DNA of 64,000 nt from Codonopsis lanceolata. Lineage: Eukaryota; Streptophyta; Magnoliopsida; Asterales; Campanulaceae. Where the stretch lies: the NCBI GenBank assembly GCA_013146195.2, contig CM028378.1, positions 85,184,295 to 85,248,294 of the forward strand. Direction: 5' to 3'. Below the pieces are notes generated by a model. It had not been told where the DNA came from. It saw nothing but the letters and a program-made list of their open reading frames with translations, and made no database searches. How positions within the stretch are numbered: the first letter of the stretch is position 1; the number at the start of each line of letters is the position of its first letter. Position numbers and translations under genes: made by a program. This document shows positions 45,193-55,489 of the stretch, piece after piece.

Positions 45193-47020
45193 TCTATACA
45201 TAGATAAAAGAAGAGGAGCAAGATTTGGAAAGTTCCTCCCAAAAGTGACTTTCCAAATTTAGAAACATTTCTAATTTATATATAAGCCCCTTTTTTACAT
45301 TGAAAATTGAAAATATAAAATGTCATTATTATGGTTGATTAGATAAATGATTTTAAAATTTCTTCACATTCTTATTTAATATATTAAGAAAAATATGCAT
45401 AGTACAAACATGAGAGATAACAAAACCAAGTTTATTTTTTGTCAATTTCTTTGCATCAATATCCAGGCTAGAAAAAAATAAATATGGAATAAAACAACGA
45501 TTTTGAAACTAAATCATATACACACACTTTGAAGTAAATCTAATTCACAGACAATCAATTAATAATAATATCAAGATCTGACAATTTTTTTCTCTATTTC
45601 ATCATAGCCAAAGTTATTATTGTAAAAAAAAATCTATAAATCGAGATATGACCAATTTTTTGAGACAGCTAGCTACATGTAAAAAAAATGGAAACCCGAT
45701 AATTTCTGATTTTTTGGTTACTTATACATGTTAAAAATTCAGATATAAAAAATGCTGAAGATGAAATTAATCAACATTCAAATCAATTTTGTTTGTTAGT
45801 TGAACTAAATCACGAATTAAAATTAATCAACGAGTTTTTAAGTTAAATAGAGTTTTTGAAATATTTTTAGAAATACGAACATACCAACAAGTTTTCGGTA
45901 AGTCGGCCGTCATAGTTTTCGTTGCCGGACTTTCTTTAGGTGGTTACTTTGAGGTTCGTCATCGCTGCAAAAAATGCGTATATTTTTTTTGCAATGTGTG
46001 GTGAAACTAGGATAAAAATGTTTTCTTTTCATTTATATACATCAACTAAAACAACATGGTTTTATGAGTGTTTACCAGGTCGAGGTCCAAAAGTTATCCA
46101 TAACACGGTTTAAACCAAATTTTCTGATGTCTATTCATCGATCGTTTGAATTTTTTGTTCATTTTCTTTGACCCATCTCCTACATTTTATTTTCCTTGGT
46201 TATATACTATTTTAATTATATTTTTCTTTATGTCTGATTTTTAAATTGAACCATAATGCTTGAATTATTTTATAAAAATGACCAATTTTGAAAAGTGTAG
46301 TTTTTAAGGTTTTATGACAAAACATGTTAGTATATCACAAACAATATTCCCTTTGTCTGATATTATATACGCTATCAATTTTTTTAAACATTAATGTAAC
46401 TTTTATTTATATATATTTATTTGTATATATTTTAATATCATTTTTTAATACGGAAAACACATAAGTGAATTTAAATTTTGTTGAAACTCCAGAGTAGAGA
46501 ATGAGAGAAAGTGAACCTCAATTCCATTGTTTAGAATTGAAATTGTGGGTTTCAATGTAAATTTTATTGTTTATATCCAGAAAAAATGTTAGAATTTGAA
46601 TTGAACTGAAACTCTTAATATTTTTATTCTATAAATTGATTTTTTTTCTCTAAAGGTAAAACATTTTTAAACTAAAGACTATTGATATTATTTTTAAATC
46701 ATTGTCTAACATAAGACTACATTTGAAAACATGTTTTTACTTATCATAAATTGTATGTAGCTTTGTCTAGAGTTACTATGTGATATTTATAGTTACAATA
46801 GGCGTATATATTGAACGAAAATTATTGTATATAAAAAGTATTTGAAAATTTATATTATTATTTTCAAATTTATATGATTTTCTATATATAATTTTACTAT
46901 TTATTATTTTTTGTTTATTTTTTTAATATTAAAAAAAATAATTACATGTTATTCAATTTTAATTTAGTATATAATTTTATACACATATATAATCCGTACA
47001 ATACATAAGTACATCACTAG
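45193..47020 (+). mobile_element. non-autonomous Helitron B, two bases after Helitron A
   Basis: The 5' end TCTATACATAGATAAAAG at 45193 is preceded by A; the 3' end reads GTACATCACTAG at 47020 and is followed by T. The 3' hairpin has decayed (CCGTACAATACATAAGTAC). Its first ~1.5 kb is a homolog of Helitron A. Between A and B only TA (45191-45192) remains, so B inserted into the A|T site next to A or the two arose as a tandem. Confidence 0.75.
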
Positions 47021-47649
47021 TTCGAGGGGAGCAAACTGCGACCGCATTATACAGCAGATCAAAACAAATTGAAGAGAGAGATGAGATAACAACGACATTC
47101 ATGGTGGTAGTAGAAGATGAGGGAATAGTGGCTGGGGTAGGGGAATAATGGAGATTGGGTTCAATTGTTATGAAAAAGGACAAATTGAAAATTTTTGGTG
47201 CTTTGATACATTAAGGAACACTGTTTGAATGATTTATCAATCCATGAGAGATGACTATTTTATAGCCCTTGATTTCAGCAAGATATACCATATAACTGAA
47301 TATATAGATTTGAAATTTGAAAATGAAATTAATCATAACAAAGATCTGTTTTATCCTTATAGAAGACTGAAAGAAAATAATGAAACACGTATAAAATTGA
47401 ATATAATAAAATTTATTATAAATTAATCGTATAAAATCAAATATGATAAAATTTGGTTTAATTTAGTAAACATAAACATAAACAATGAGAAAATAAATCA
47501 CAAGCCTATATTTGTTCAATTTAGTAACTTTTATATACATGCATGACAAGATCAAGGGGATATATTATGCCTACTTTATAACTCAATGGTTCAGAATAGT
47601 TTGCAAAATTTATATAATATATTATATAGATAATAAAAAATGAAAAAAA
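47021..47649. other. no recognisable gene
   Basis: AT-rich; short frames at 46977-47426 have no recognisable domain. Confidence 0.5.
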
Positions 47650-47815
47650 TATAGGTTTGATTTGGTTCGGTTTGATATTAAAATTGCGAACCGAATTAAT
47701 TAAGTTTTTAATTTTTGAAACCAAAACCGAATTCGTTTTAGACCAAAACCAAACCAAATCAATCGGTTTAATTTGATTCGGTTCAATTTTGTGGTTCACA
47801 CTTACCCTCCTAATA
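47650..47815. mobile_element. GGTTCGGTTTG-type hAT-like MITE, copy 3
   Basis: TTTGATTTGGTTCGGTTTGA at about 47657 and its inverted counterpart TTTGATTCGGTTCAATTTTG at about 47769 flank a short centre; the right edge GTGGTTCACACTTACCC resembles the GGTGTAAGTGG edge of copy 2 (31127). Confidence 0.55.
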
Positions 47816-48377
47816 TATTGACCTATTGATGTATATATGCACACCCACACGATTGGTTTAATTTCATTGTTTGTTATGTTATTTTATGGAAGAGATTAGG
47901 TGTTGATTAGATAAATTTGTCTTCACTAAGCAAAACTTTACGATTTAACGGTAAGTTGTATTGATTACTTTTCTTCTGCTTGAGTGGTTATATATATATA
48001 TATATATATACTAGATCTTTATCTCTGTACTTATGACATAATGTCAGTATATTTGATTTTGTTAATTGAAATAATAGTGTCTAAATAGAAGGTACAATTT
48101 TAAAAAAATGTTACAGTTGAGGGGTAAATGGTTTCAAATGATAGTTGATATTGATGTTTTATTAGGGGTGACTGTTCAGAAGATTAATCGCAGGGTGTGA
48201 CTTTGTAATGTGAAGATAAAACATATGAAAAAGAAAAATATGCGACTGCTTATAACATTAATTGTAAGGGGTGACTTGTAATAGAAAAAAAAATATAGGG
48301 AGTTAAAAATGGATAATCACTCACACATGTGAATGTGAAAGTGAATCTCAACCGTTATATTTCTTTCCTGTAATAAT
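47816..48377. other. no gene; leader of the pararetrovirus-like fragment
   Basis: AT-rich, with a (TA)n at 47990-48011. It may hold an LTR or viral leader that precedes the primer site at 48378; no second copy is seen in the window. Confidence 0.4.
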
Positions 48378-48390
48378 TGGTATCAGAGCC
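48378..48390 (+). other. tRNA-Met primer binding site
   Basis: TGGTATCAGAGCC, a perfect initiator-tRNA-Met complement followed by ATGA. Used by copia elements and by plant pararetroviruses; what follows decides between them (next entry). Confidence 0.8.
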
Positions 48391-48754
48391 ATGATTGGCT
48401 AATTTGTTAATATATCACATAAGAATGTAGTGGAGTAGATGGCGTAGTAATTAAAATGGGTTTTCATAATTTTTATTTAAACCTTATATTTTGAAAATAT
48501 AAAATGATCTTTAAAAATTCCATAAGTCGAGTTAGGTTGTGTCTGTAAAGCCCAAGGAGAGGTAAGACTATCACCTGTAATCCGTCTTTGACTAGGAGTT
48601 TAAACCATCATTTGAGTCGAAAAAAATATTTTGTTTAAATTTGGTTATTTAAGAAAATTTTAATTTACTACTCTCTATTTACTTTATTATTTCTTATGAG
48701 ATATATTACTCAAAAAGAAAAAAATGTTTAAAAACATAATACAAAAAATGTAGA

Positions 48755-49054
48755 AATCAGTGAGCTTTCTCAAGATCAAATGCTAAATCAATGGACTATT
48801 CCTTCCATTGGAACAAAAAAGATTTATTCAATTGGAACTTTTGATTTTTCTAGTAGAAAAAGTATTAAGTCTTTATAACAATCTGCTATAATTGAAGATA
48901 ATAGTCTAAAACTACAACTTTTAAATCCTCATTATATTTCTTCTTATCTTGACAAATATAATTATTTGCATATTAGTTATATATAAATTGCTTTTAAACC
49001 TTTAAGTTTATCGGAGCTAAATACTTCTATTTTAGTTTGTATTAGAGATGATAG

Positions 49055-49064
<10 letters not shown>
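48755..49064 (+). pseudogene. pararetrovirus movement-protein-like fragment (degenerate)
   Basis: The frame from about 48755 to the microsatellite at 49065 shows a pattern of the plant pararetrovirus movement-protein domain: an aromatic-rich YLHISYI stretch, IAFKPL, then LNTSILVCIRDDR. It carries in-frame TAA at 48876-48878 and 48984-48986, so it is non-functional. The distance from the initiator-Met primer site (about 370 bases) would fit a genome organisation with the movement domain near the start of the polyprotein, as in petuvirus/florendovirus-like endogenous copies. No coat, protease or RT of the same element follows; the fragment ends in simple repeats. A retrotransposon origin is possible but the IAFKPL/ILVCIRD pattern argues against it. 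Confidence 0.5.

Positions 49065-49149
<85 letters not shown>
49065..49149. repeat. compound (TG)n(TA)n(TG)n microsatellite
   Basis: Symmetric TG, TA, TG runs that truncate the movement-protein-like fragment. Confidence 0.98.
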
Positions 49150-49150
<1 letters not shown>

Positions 49151-49277
49151 GTCTCATGTAAGACCGACAAAGTTTACTTTCTCTCATCTCAACCCAACAA
49201 CACATGATGAGTCATGTAAGTAAAATTCGGTTTTTTTTTTTAATTCTATAAAAACGACTTACACAAATTTTTGCTAT

Positions 49278-49280
<3 letters not shown>

Positions 49281-49353
<73 letters not shown>
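49281..49353. repeat. (TA)n microsatellite
   Basis: Uninterrupted TA run of over 70 bases. Confidence 0.98.
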
Positions 49354-49358
<5 letters not shown>

Positions 49359-49372
49359 TAAACCAAAAAAAG

Positions 49373-49727
49373 GGGGGGATTTACACAAATGATCAAATCA
49401 AAGATGACTTGGTCATTGGTAGTCTCACTTAAAAAAAAATATTCTTTTATGGTCTGGTTTATTAATAAACTACCAATAAACCATCACTGGTTTATCATAA
49501 ACCAATAAAAATACATCCCTCAACATCCGAAATCATTGATCGAAAAATATGGTCAATAAGTCGACTAGTTGTCGACCAAGTGGTTTACACTGATTTATTA
49601 AACCAGTGTAAACCACTTGGTCGATAATTATAGTCGACATGTCGACTTCAAGTAGTTTATCTTTTTGGCTAGTCAAAAGCTATAAATATTCAACAATTCG
49701 GTCAAATGGCCATATTTGACTAATTTC
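49373..49727. mobile_element. second copy of the GGTTTATC MITE
   Basis: Homolog of 42955-43431: GATTTACACAAATGATCAAA, GATGACTTGGTCATTGGTAG and the end GTCAAATGGCCATATTTGAC. It is shorter, its left terminus merges with a G run and its right terminus with an A run, so the target duplication cannot be read. Confidence 0.75.
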
Positions 49728-50265
49728 AAAAAAAAAAAAAAAAGTACTGACTTTTCAATGACACTGTAGTATGCCTTCTCAAAATGCGAATGATCATATA
49801 TTTAAAAGGTTGATTGTTAGATCCGGTACGGATTGATGGCTTCAAAACAAATTAAACTCAAACTGAAAATAAATAAATAAAGACTATTAAAGTCAAAATA
49901 ATTGGTGTCACAGAATAAAACCAACTGGCAGTTTTCTTTGACTTATCCATTAATCAATATTTTTGTAGTACTTGTTAGTTACAAGGTGTACGAATTTCCT
50001 CTTTTAATTTTTTTTTTTTTTTTGGGTACAACGAAACCAACATTAATTAACGTAGTAGTCCCTATTATTGTCGTTACTATATAATTTTGGTTGGATTAGT
50101 GACAAGTACATGCATGCTTCCTAATCCTACTTAGCTTATGTAGTTATTTTAGTCTTAGGTATGTACATTGTACGTACAGCCAAGCATACTTCTAATCTGG
50201 TCAACCCCATGTGCCTTATTTGCATGGCCATTATATAGGCAAAAAAAAAAAAAAATTAGAAATAT
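49728..50265. other. no recognisable gene
   Basis: AT-rich with T and A homopolymers; the 60-codon frame at 49902-50084 has no recognised domain. Confidence 0.5.
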
Positions 50266-51250
50266 GACCTAACCAAGCTACTATGCACTCTACGTGATAT
50301 TTTATTTGTTGTCTTACGGGTAAGTTTTGTAAGACAAATTTATCCGATCTGACCCAACCAAGCTACTATGCACTCTACGTGATATTTTATTTGCTGTTTT
50401 ACGGATAAGTTTTGTAAGACAAATTTCTCCGATCTGACCTAACCAAGCTACTATGCACTCTACGTGATATTTTATTTGTTGTTTTACGGGTAAGTTTTGT
50501 AAGACAAATTTATCCGATCGACCCTAACCAAGCTACTATGCACTCTACGTGATATTTTATTTGTTGTTTTACGGGTAAGTTTTGTAAGACAAATTTCTCC
50601 GATCTGACCTAACCAAGCTACTATGCACTCTACGTGATATTTTATTTGCTGTTTTACGGGTAAGTTTTGTAAGACAAATTTATCCGATCTGACCTAACCA
50701 AGCTACTATGCACTCTACGTGATATTTCATTTGCTGTTTTACGGGTAAGTTTTGTAAGACAAATTTCTCCGATCTGACCTAACCAAGCTACTATGCACTC
50801 TACGTGATATTTTATTTGCTGTTTTACGGGTAAGTTTTGTAAGACAAATTTATCCGATCTGACCTAACCAAGCTACTATGCACTCTACGTGATATTTTAT
50901 TTGCTGTTTTACGGGTAAGTTTTGTAAGACAAATTTCTCCGATCTGACCTAACCAAACTACTATGCACTCTACGTGATATTTTATTTGTTGTTTTACGGG
51001 TAAGTTTTGTAAGACAAATTTCTCCGATCTGACCTAACCAAGCTACTATGCACTCTACGTGATATTTTATTTGTTGTTTTACGGGTAAGTTTTGTAAGAC
51101 AAATTTCTCCGATCTGACCTAACCAAGCTACTATGCACTCTACGTGATATTTTATTTGTTGTCTTACGGGTAAGTTTTATAAAACAAATTTATCCGATCT
51201 GACCTAACCAAGCTACTATGCACTCTACGTGATATTTTATTTATTGTCAT
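50266..51250. repeat. 85-bp satellite array, ~11.6 copies, dimeric pattern
   Basis: The unit starts GACCTAACCAAGCTACTATG, continues CACTCTACGTGATATTTTAT and ACGGGTAAGTTTTGTAAGAC, and ends AAATTT(A/C)TCCGATCT. Copies are nearly identical. The A/C site alternates A, C, A, C, A, C, A, C over the first eight copies, then C, C, A, so the first part is built of 170-bp dimers. In some units GTCTTAC...GTAAGAC can form a small hairpin. There are no spacers between units, so it is not a CRISPR array. Confidence 0.97.
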
Positions 51251-51687
51251 GTGGTTAGATTAAAAGATGAGTAGTAATAACATTTTCCCATATAAAATAA
51301 GATGAACAGTTAAATATATGTGAGTCTATGACTGTAGCTAGCTGATAATTAAGTTAATTGTAAGTGAAAGACTTTGAAACACTTAAGGGAACAGCCACAC
51401 CCTATCTGTAAAGGCAGAAAATAACTTGTAAAGAAAGTGATAATGAATCTAAATTAAATACTTGCATGCAAGCAAGAATATATGCTAAGTGCACCAGGCT
51501 TAACAAAAAGTAATCTTCGTACTAAGCCTAATAATTATGATTCGGAGCACATTAACCTACTTGATCCATCCTAAATTTTTTCGATCTAACCTAACCCGTT
51601 AACATAACCTAACCCGTTAACATGTGTCTCATTTTGATCCGAAAATATATAGAGTTACAATAATGATATTAATAATAATTTGTATAC
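51251..51687. other. no recognisable gene
   Basis: AT-rich. CCTAACCCGTTAACAT is repeated in tandem at about 51590 and 51607. Confidence 0.5.
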
Positions 51688-52010
51688 CAACGAGCTCTAG
51701 CTCAACTGGTACTGCTCACTTCTCTTAACGGAGAGGTTGGGTGTTCGAGTCTCACTAGAGACACCCTGGACTTTACAACTCTCAGTAGAGAGGTCGGGTG
51801 TTCAAGCCTCTTTAGAGGCATCGTTGTTGTTAAAACCTTATCCAAAGGCCTCATTTAGCTACTCACTTATCTTAACGGAGAGGTTGAGTATTCAAGACCT
51901 ACCAGAGGCACCCTGGGACTTAACTACTCTCAACCGAGAGGTCGGGTGTTCAAAGCCTCCCCAGAGGCACCAATTGTTCAAGCCATTCCAAAGGCATCAT
52001 ATATGTATAA
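51688..52010 (+). mobile_element. tRNA-derived SINE, dimeric
   Basis: A box A-like TAGCTCAACTGGT (51698-51710) and box B-like GTGTTCGAGTCTC (51741-51753), about 30 bases apart, mark the internal RNA polymerase III promoter of a tRNA-related SINE. A ~147-bp unit is present twice head to tail: AGGTTGGGTGTTCGAG at 51734 returns as AGGTTGAGTATTCAAG at 51881, and AGGTCGGGTGTTCAA at 51791 returns at 51939. Box A is intact only in the first unit. The short A-rich tail lies near 52030-52050. The 102-codon frame across it is not a gene. Confidence 0.7.
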
Positions 52011-52103
52011 TTGTAGCCTTTCAAAGCATTAAAAATAATATTTAAAAAAATTAAGGGTTAGGGTACGGTATATGTCCCCTCCAACCTTTTTTTTAAAAAA
52101 AAA

Positions 52104-52468
52104 ATAATAATAATAATTTGTATCATAAAAACAAACCCATAGCTTTGCTAATGGAGAAAGAAGAATCAATTTGGAAATTAGGTGGGGGAAGAAGTGATCA
52201 ACTCACATGCACACCAACCTAAGGAAGAAAAAGAATACCAATGTTGTTGTCATGACAAAGCCAAAGATGAATAGATGAGGGAAAGAAGCGGGGCGATACA
52301 CTTTATTTTTAGGACTGAAATTATAATCACTTATTTATTAAAAATCCTTAATAGCACATATATTTATAGTATATAAATAAATTTTTTATCTAATCGGATT
52401 TGGACTAGGTTAATAACTAATACATAAATAAATTCTTTATCTAATTGGACTTGGCTTAGGATCCAACA
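52104..52468 (-). repeat. 3' LTR of the copia derivative
   Basis: Matches 54408-54772 (ATTTGTATCATAAAAAC, AGATGAATAGATGAGGGAAA, CGATACACTTTATTTTTAGG). It starts TGTTGGATCC at 52468 on the minus strand. The last ~13 bases (TTAACTCTACA end) are missing at 52104, so its outer end is truncated. Confidence 0.8.
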
Positions 52469-52483
52469 TTGTCTCCCTTAAAC
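52469..52483 (-). other. polypurine tract
   Basis: Minus strand AAGGGAGACAA directly before the LTR start TGTTGGATCC. Confidence 0.6.
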
Positions 52484-52614
52484 CAAGTCTTCAAACTTGA
52501 TCATGTCCAACACAGTCTTCAATTTCCAAAATAGTTCGGTCTTCAATGGCTTCGTAAAAATATCTGCAACTTGATCTTCAGTCGGGCAATACTCAACCAT
52601 GATCGATCTATTTA

Positions 52615-53208
52615 TCACGAACCAAGATATAATGCATAACCCGAAGTACTTTTCATATTCTCATTATCACCAGCCCAATCACTATCTATATAACCAACTA
52701 GCTTCCCATCACTAGAACTCGAATAAAACATGTCATCACTACACGTATCTCGGATATAGCGCAAAATTTGCTTTGCAACTTGCAAATGAGTTTGACGTGG
52801 AGATTCCATAAACCTGCTAATTAATCCAACACCATAAACAATATCTGACCTTGTTGAAGTTAAGTATCTTAAACTCCTAACCAATCTTCTAAAATAAGTA
52901 GGATCAACGAAACCACCATTACCACCATTCACTAACTTTAACTTCGCCTCAAATGGAGTCAAAATTGGTTTAGTCTTATCCATCGTAAACTTCCTCAAAA
53001 TATCACTAGCATACTTTTTTTGCGAAATAAATTTTTTTCCATCTACTTGAGCAATTTCAATTCCAAGAAAGTAAGACATAAGCCCTAAATCTGTCATCTC
53101 AAATTGATTTATCATAGCCTTCCTAAATTGTGCCACCAACCTCGAATTATTGCCAATAACAATCAAATCATCAACGTACAAGCAAACAATAAGAATATCA
53201 TCATGCAA
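52615..53208 (-). pseudogene. copia RT (second half) and RNase H start
   Basis: The 198-codon open frame starts close to the RT active site (LIVCLYVDDLIVIG, so YVDD is intact), continues with FEMTDLGLMSYFLGIEI and HLQVAKQILRYIRDT, and ends inside the RNase H entry, GYIDSDWAGD and STSGYALYLGS. RNase H is then lost. Upstream it joins gag sequence by deletion. Catalytic aspartates at YVDD are present, but without the fingers region this cannot be an active polymerase. Confidence 0.9.
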
Positions 53209-54374
53209 CGATTTAACATATAAAGTATGCTATCACTTGAGTTCTCACTACTACTAACCAACAACAAAGTTTCCGAATTTTCAACATTATTTTTAGCATA
53301 ATTATTGACATGATAATTTCCATTATTTTCCATTCTATATCTGCAATCAGCGATTTTATGACCCGATTTTCTACAATTATAATAACAATTAGTATTGTTA
53401 CCTCCATAATTATTACCTCCACCTGATCTGTCATTCCAATAATTATTTCTTCTTTGTCCGCCACCAGAATTGTAATTGTCTCTGCCTCAATTGTTGTAAC
53501 CACGGTCACCACCATTGTTGTAACCACGATTATCATTATTGTTGTAACTTCGTCCACCGTCATTATTGTAGCCACGACCACCATTGTTGTTGTAACCACG
53601 ACCACCTCCATTATTGTTATCGCGACCACCTCTATTGTTGTAACCACGACCTCTATGTTGTACCCATGACCTCTACGTACCACCATGGTTTTAGTTTCCC
53701 TGAGTTGATCCATTATTATCCTTTGATCCATCATTCACGTTTTTCAAATTCACTTGATTTTGTAATGCAGCTTCTTCTGTTTTCTCTGATCTTTCACCAA
53801 ATAGTATCTCATGACTAATAAGGACGGATTCTAATTCTGCTACCGTCAACGTCTTCAAATCTTTAGTCGTCATATTTATTTTTGTAGCACCTTGAAAAGC
53901 TTTCGTCATCGAATGAATAATTTTCGAATAAATTCTTTCATCTAAAACATCATCCCCGTTTGCCTTCATATCTGAAGTCAGATCACTCACACGAAATATA
54001 TACTCTGAAACTTTCTTCGATTTCTCCATATTTATATTTTCAAATTTCTTTGTCAAAACTTGTAAATAATTTCTCTTAACTTTATCATCACCTTCATACG
54101 TCATTGTCAAAACATCAATCACTTCATGTGCTGATTTAGAACCAATAATCTTATTCTGAACATCATCTTCAACTCCATTAAAAATATAATCAAGTGCTTC
54201 AGCAGACTTGATTTTCTTCCCTTTAGCCGCATTATCCGCAAGTTTTTCATCAACGTATTTTTTTAAATCACAAACCACCAAAAAATTGTACATATGACAT
54301 TTCAAATCAGGAAAATTAAATTTTCCATCAAACTTAGGACACATATAAACCTTGCTACAAACCATCTTGACCAT
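53209..54374 (-). pseudogene. copia gag with Gly/Asn/Arg repeats and zinc knuckle, fused to RT
   Basis: ATG at 54374 lies seven bases after the primer site. The first 227 codons are open: gag (UBN2-type) with KVYMCPKFDGKFNFPDLKC, SAHEVIDVLTMTYEGDD and ELESVLISHEILFGE. A stop follows STQGN; in the same frame the sequence continues as RGRGYNNRGGRDNNNGGG-type repeats with at least one further stop, then the zinc knuckle CYYNCRKSGHKIADC (one residue longer than CX2C) near 53345-53390. After SETLLLVSSENSSD the text jumps to the ILYVKSLHDDILIVCLYVDD of RT at about 53220, the deletion junction. Confidence 0.85.
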
Positions 54375-54380
54375 GAACTA

Positions 54381-54392
54381 GCTCTGATACCA
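54381..54392 (-). other. tRNA-Met primer binding site
   Basis: Minus strand TGGTATCAGAGC, intact, two bases from the LTR end ACA. Confidence 0.9.
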
Positions 54393-54394
54393 AA

Positions 54395-54772
54395 TGTAGA
54401 GTTAAGCAATAATAATAATTTGTATCATAAAAACGAACCCACTTTTTTGTTGATGGAGGAAGAAGAATCAATTTGAAAATTAGGTGGGGCGAAGAAGTGA
54501 GCAACTCACATGCACACCAACCCAAGGAATAAAAAGAATATCAGTGTTGTTGTTGTAATGACAAAGCCGAAGATGAATAGATGAGGGAAAGAAATGGAGC
54601 GATACACTTTATTTTTAGGGCTGAAATTATAATCTCTCTTATTAAAAATCCTCAATAATACACATATTTATTGTACATAAATAAATCATTTATCTAATCA
54701 AACTTGGATTAGGTTAAAAACTAATAAATAAATAAATCATTTATCTAATTGGACTTGGTTTAGGATCAAACA
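54395..54772 (-). repeat. 5' LTR of the copia derivative
   Basis: TG at 54395 and CA at 54772 on the plus strand, 378 bp; on the minus strand TGTTTGATCC ... CTCTACA. No matching 5-bp target duplication with the 3' LTR side, where the end is truncated. Confidence 0.85.
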
Positions 54773-55236
54773 AAATATTAACGGGTTGAGCTCGGTTAAA
54801 GTCGGGGGCTACTTACCCATTTGTGTCGATAGTTTTTATTTTATATATGTATGGATTCCCTTGGGAAAAAGTCGAACTGAGACGGGTCAACCCATTTAAA
54901 CAAGTGACTCGTTTTAACCTGACACAATTCAACCCGACTCATATCAACCAATTAGATATTCAGGTTCTAACAGATTCTGACCCGTCCCAACCCGTTACCC
55001 ATCAGAACTTACCTAACAAACTCAATTGCCAAGCTCACTTTGTATAATGCAAATGTACATTAGAACCGGCCGGCCCTGGGCATAGCCTCACTAGGCGGCT
55101 ACCTAGGACCCTGATTTTTTACACAAAAAAAAGGGCATGCTAATATCACGTTTTAGCTTATTATATAAAAATCATAATCGGCTATGGATGATTATTTTGT
55201 TAATTAATCAATACTTTAGTTTTTAGATTTTGTTAC
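54773..55236. other. no gene; (CCCG/CGGG)TTAA-type degenerate repeat
   Basis: ACGGGTTGAGCTCGG, ACGGGTCAACCC, CAACCCGACTC and CCAACCCGTTACCC recur in both orientations, resembling the AACCCGTTAACAT pair at 51590, on the other side of the copia insertion. Confidence 0.4.
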
Positions 55237-55489
55237 TCCCTCCATACCAAAATTATTGTCATGCTTTTACTTTTTGCATGTCCCAATTTTTCTATCTAGT
55301 TTGAATGTTTTTTTAGGACAACATTTTTATCGTTCGGCTCTTAATTTTTCTTACAACTTTAATTATTAACCACATGAATATGAGTTTTAAGGAAAACTAC
55401 ATATCATACAAATATTATTAATCAAATCAATTGTTTTTTCTTAATCCGTATGTCGGATCAAACATGAAAAAATTTTGAGACGGAAGGAG
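55237..55489. mobile_element. Stowaway MITE (253 bp)
   Basis: CTCCCTCCATACCAAAATTA at the left and (reverse complement) CTCCTTCCGTCTCAAAATTT at the right, each bordered by TA (55235-55236 and 55490-55491). This is the terminal repeat and TA target duplication of Stowaway (Tc1/mariner) MITEs. Confidence 0.92.

Larger units (their letters stand above)
52104..54772 (-). mobile_element. copia internal-deletion derivative (2.7 kb)
   Basis: Minus-strand order: 5' LTR (54772-54395), primer site (54392-54381), gag with zinc knuckle (54374-53340), then directly the RT catalytic half and RNase H start (53208-52615), polypurine tract, 3' LTR (52468-52104). Protease, integrase and the first half of RT are missing, which removes about 2.5 kb compared with complete copia elements. 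The two LTRs are clearly homologous but diverged. Confidence 0.88.

Noticed and set aside
50266..51250. CRISPR-like array
   Set aside because: The 85-bp units are contiguous with no variable spacers, there are no cas genes, and the DNA is plant nuclear sequence.
51698..51770. True tRNA gene
   Set aside because: Box A and box B are present, but no cloverleaf with paired acceptor and anticodon stems can be drawn, and the unit is duplicated with the SINE body.
51737..52045. 102-codon frame
   Set aside because: Frame through the dimeric SINE.
53454..53669. Val/Thr/Ile-rich plus-strand frame and its 173-codon minus counterpart (53213-53734)
   Set aside because: Both are out-of-frame readings of the Gly/Asn/Arg repeat region of copia gag.
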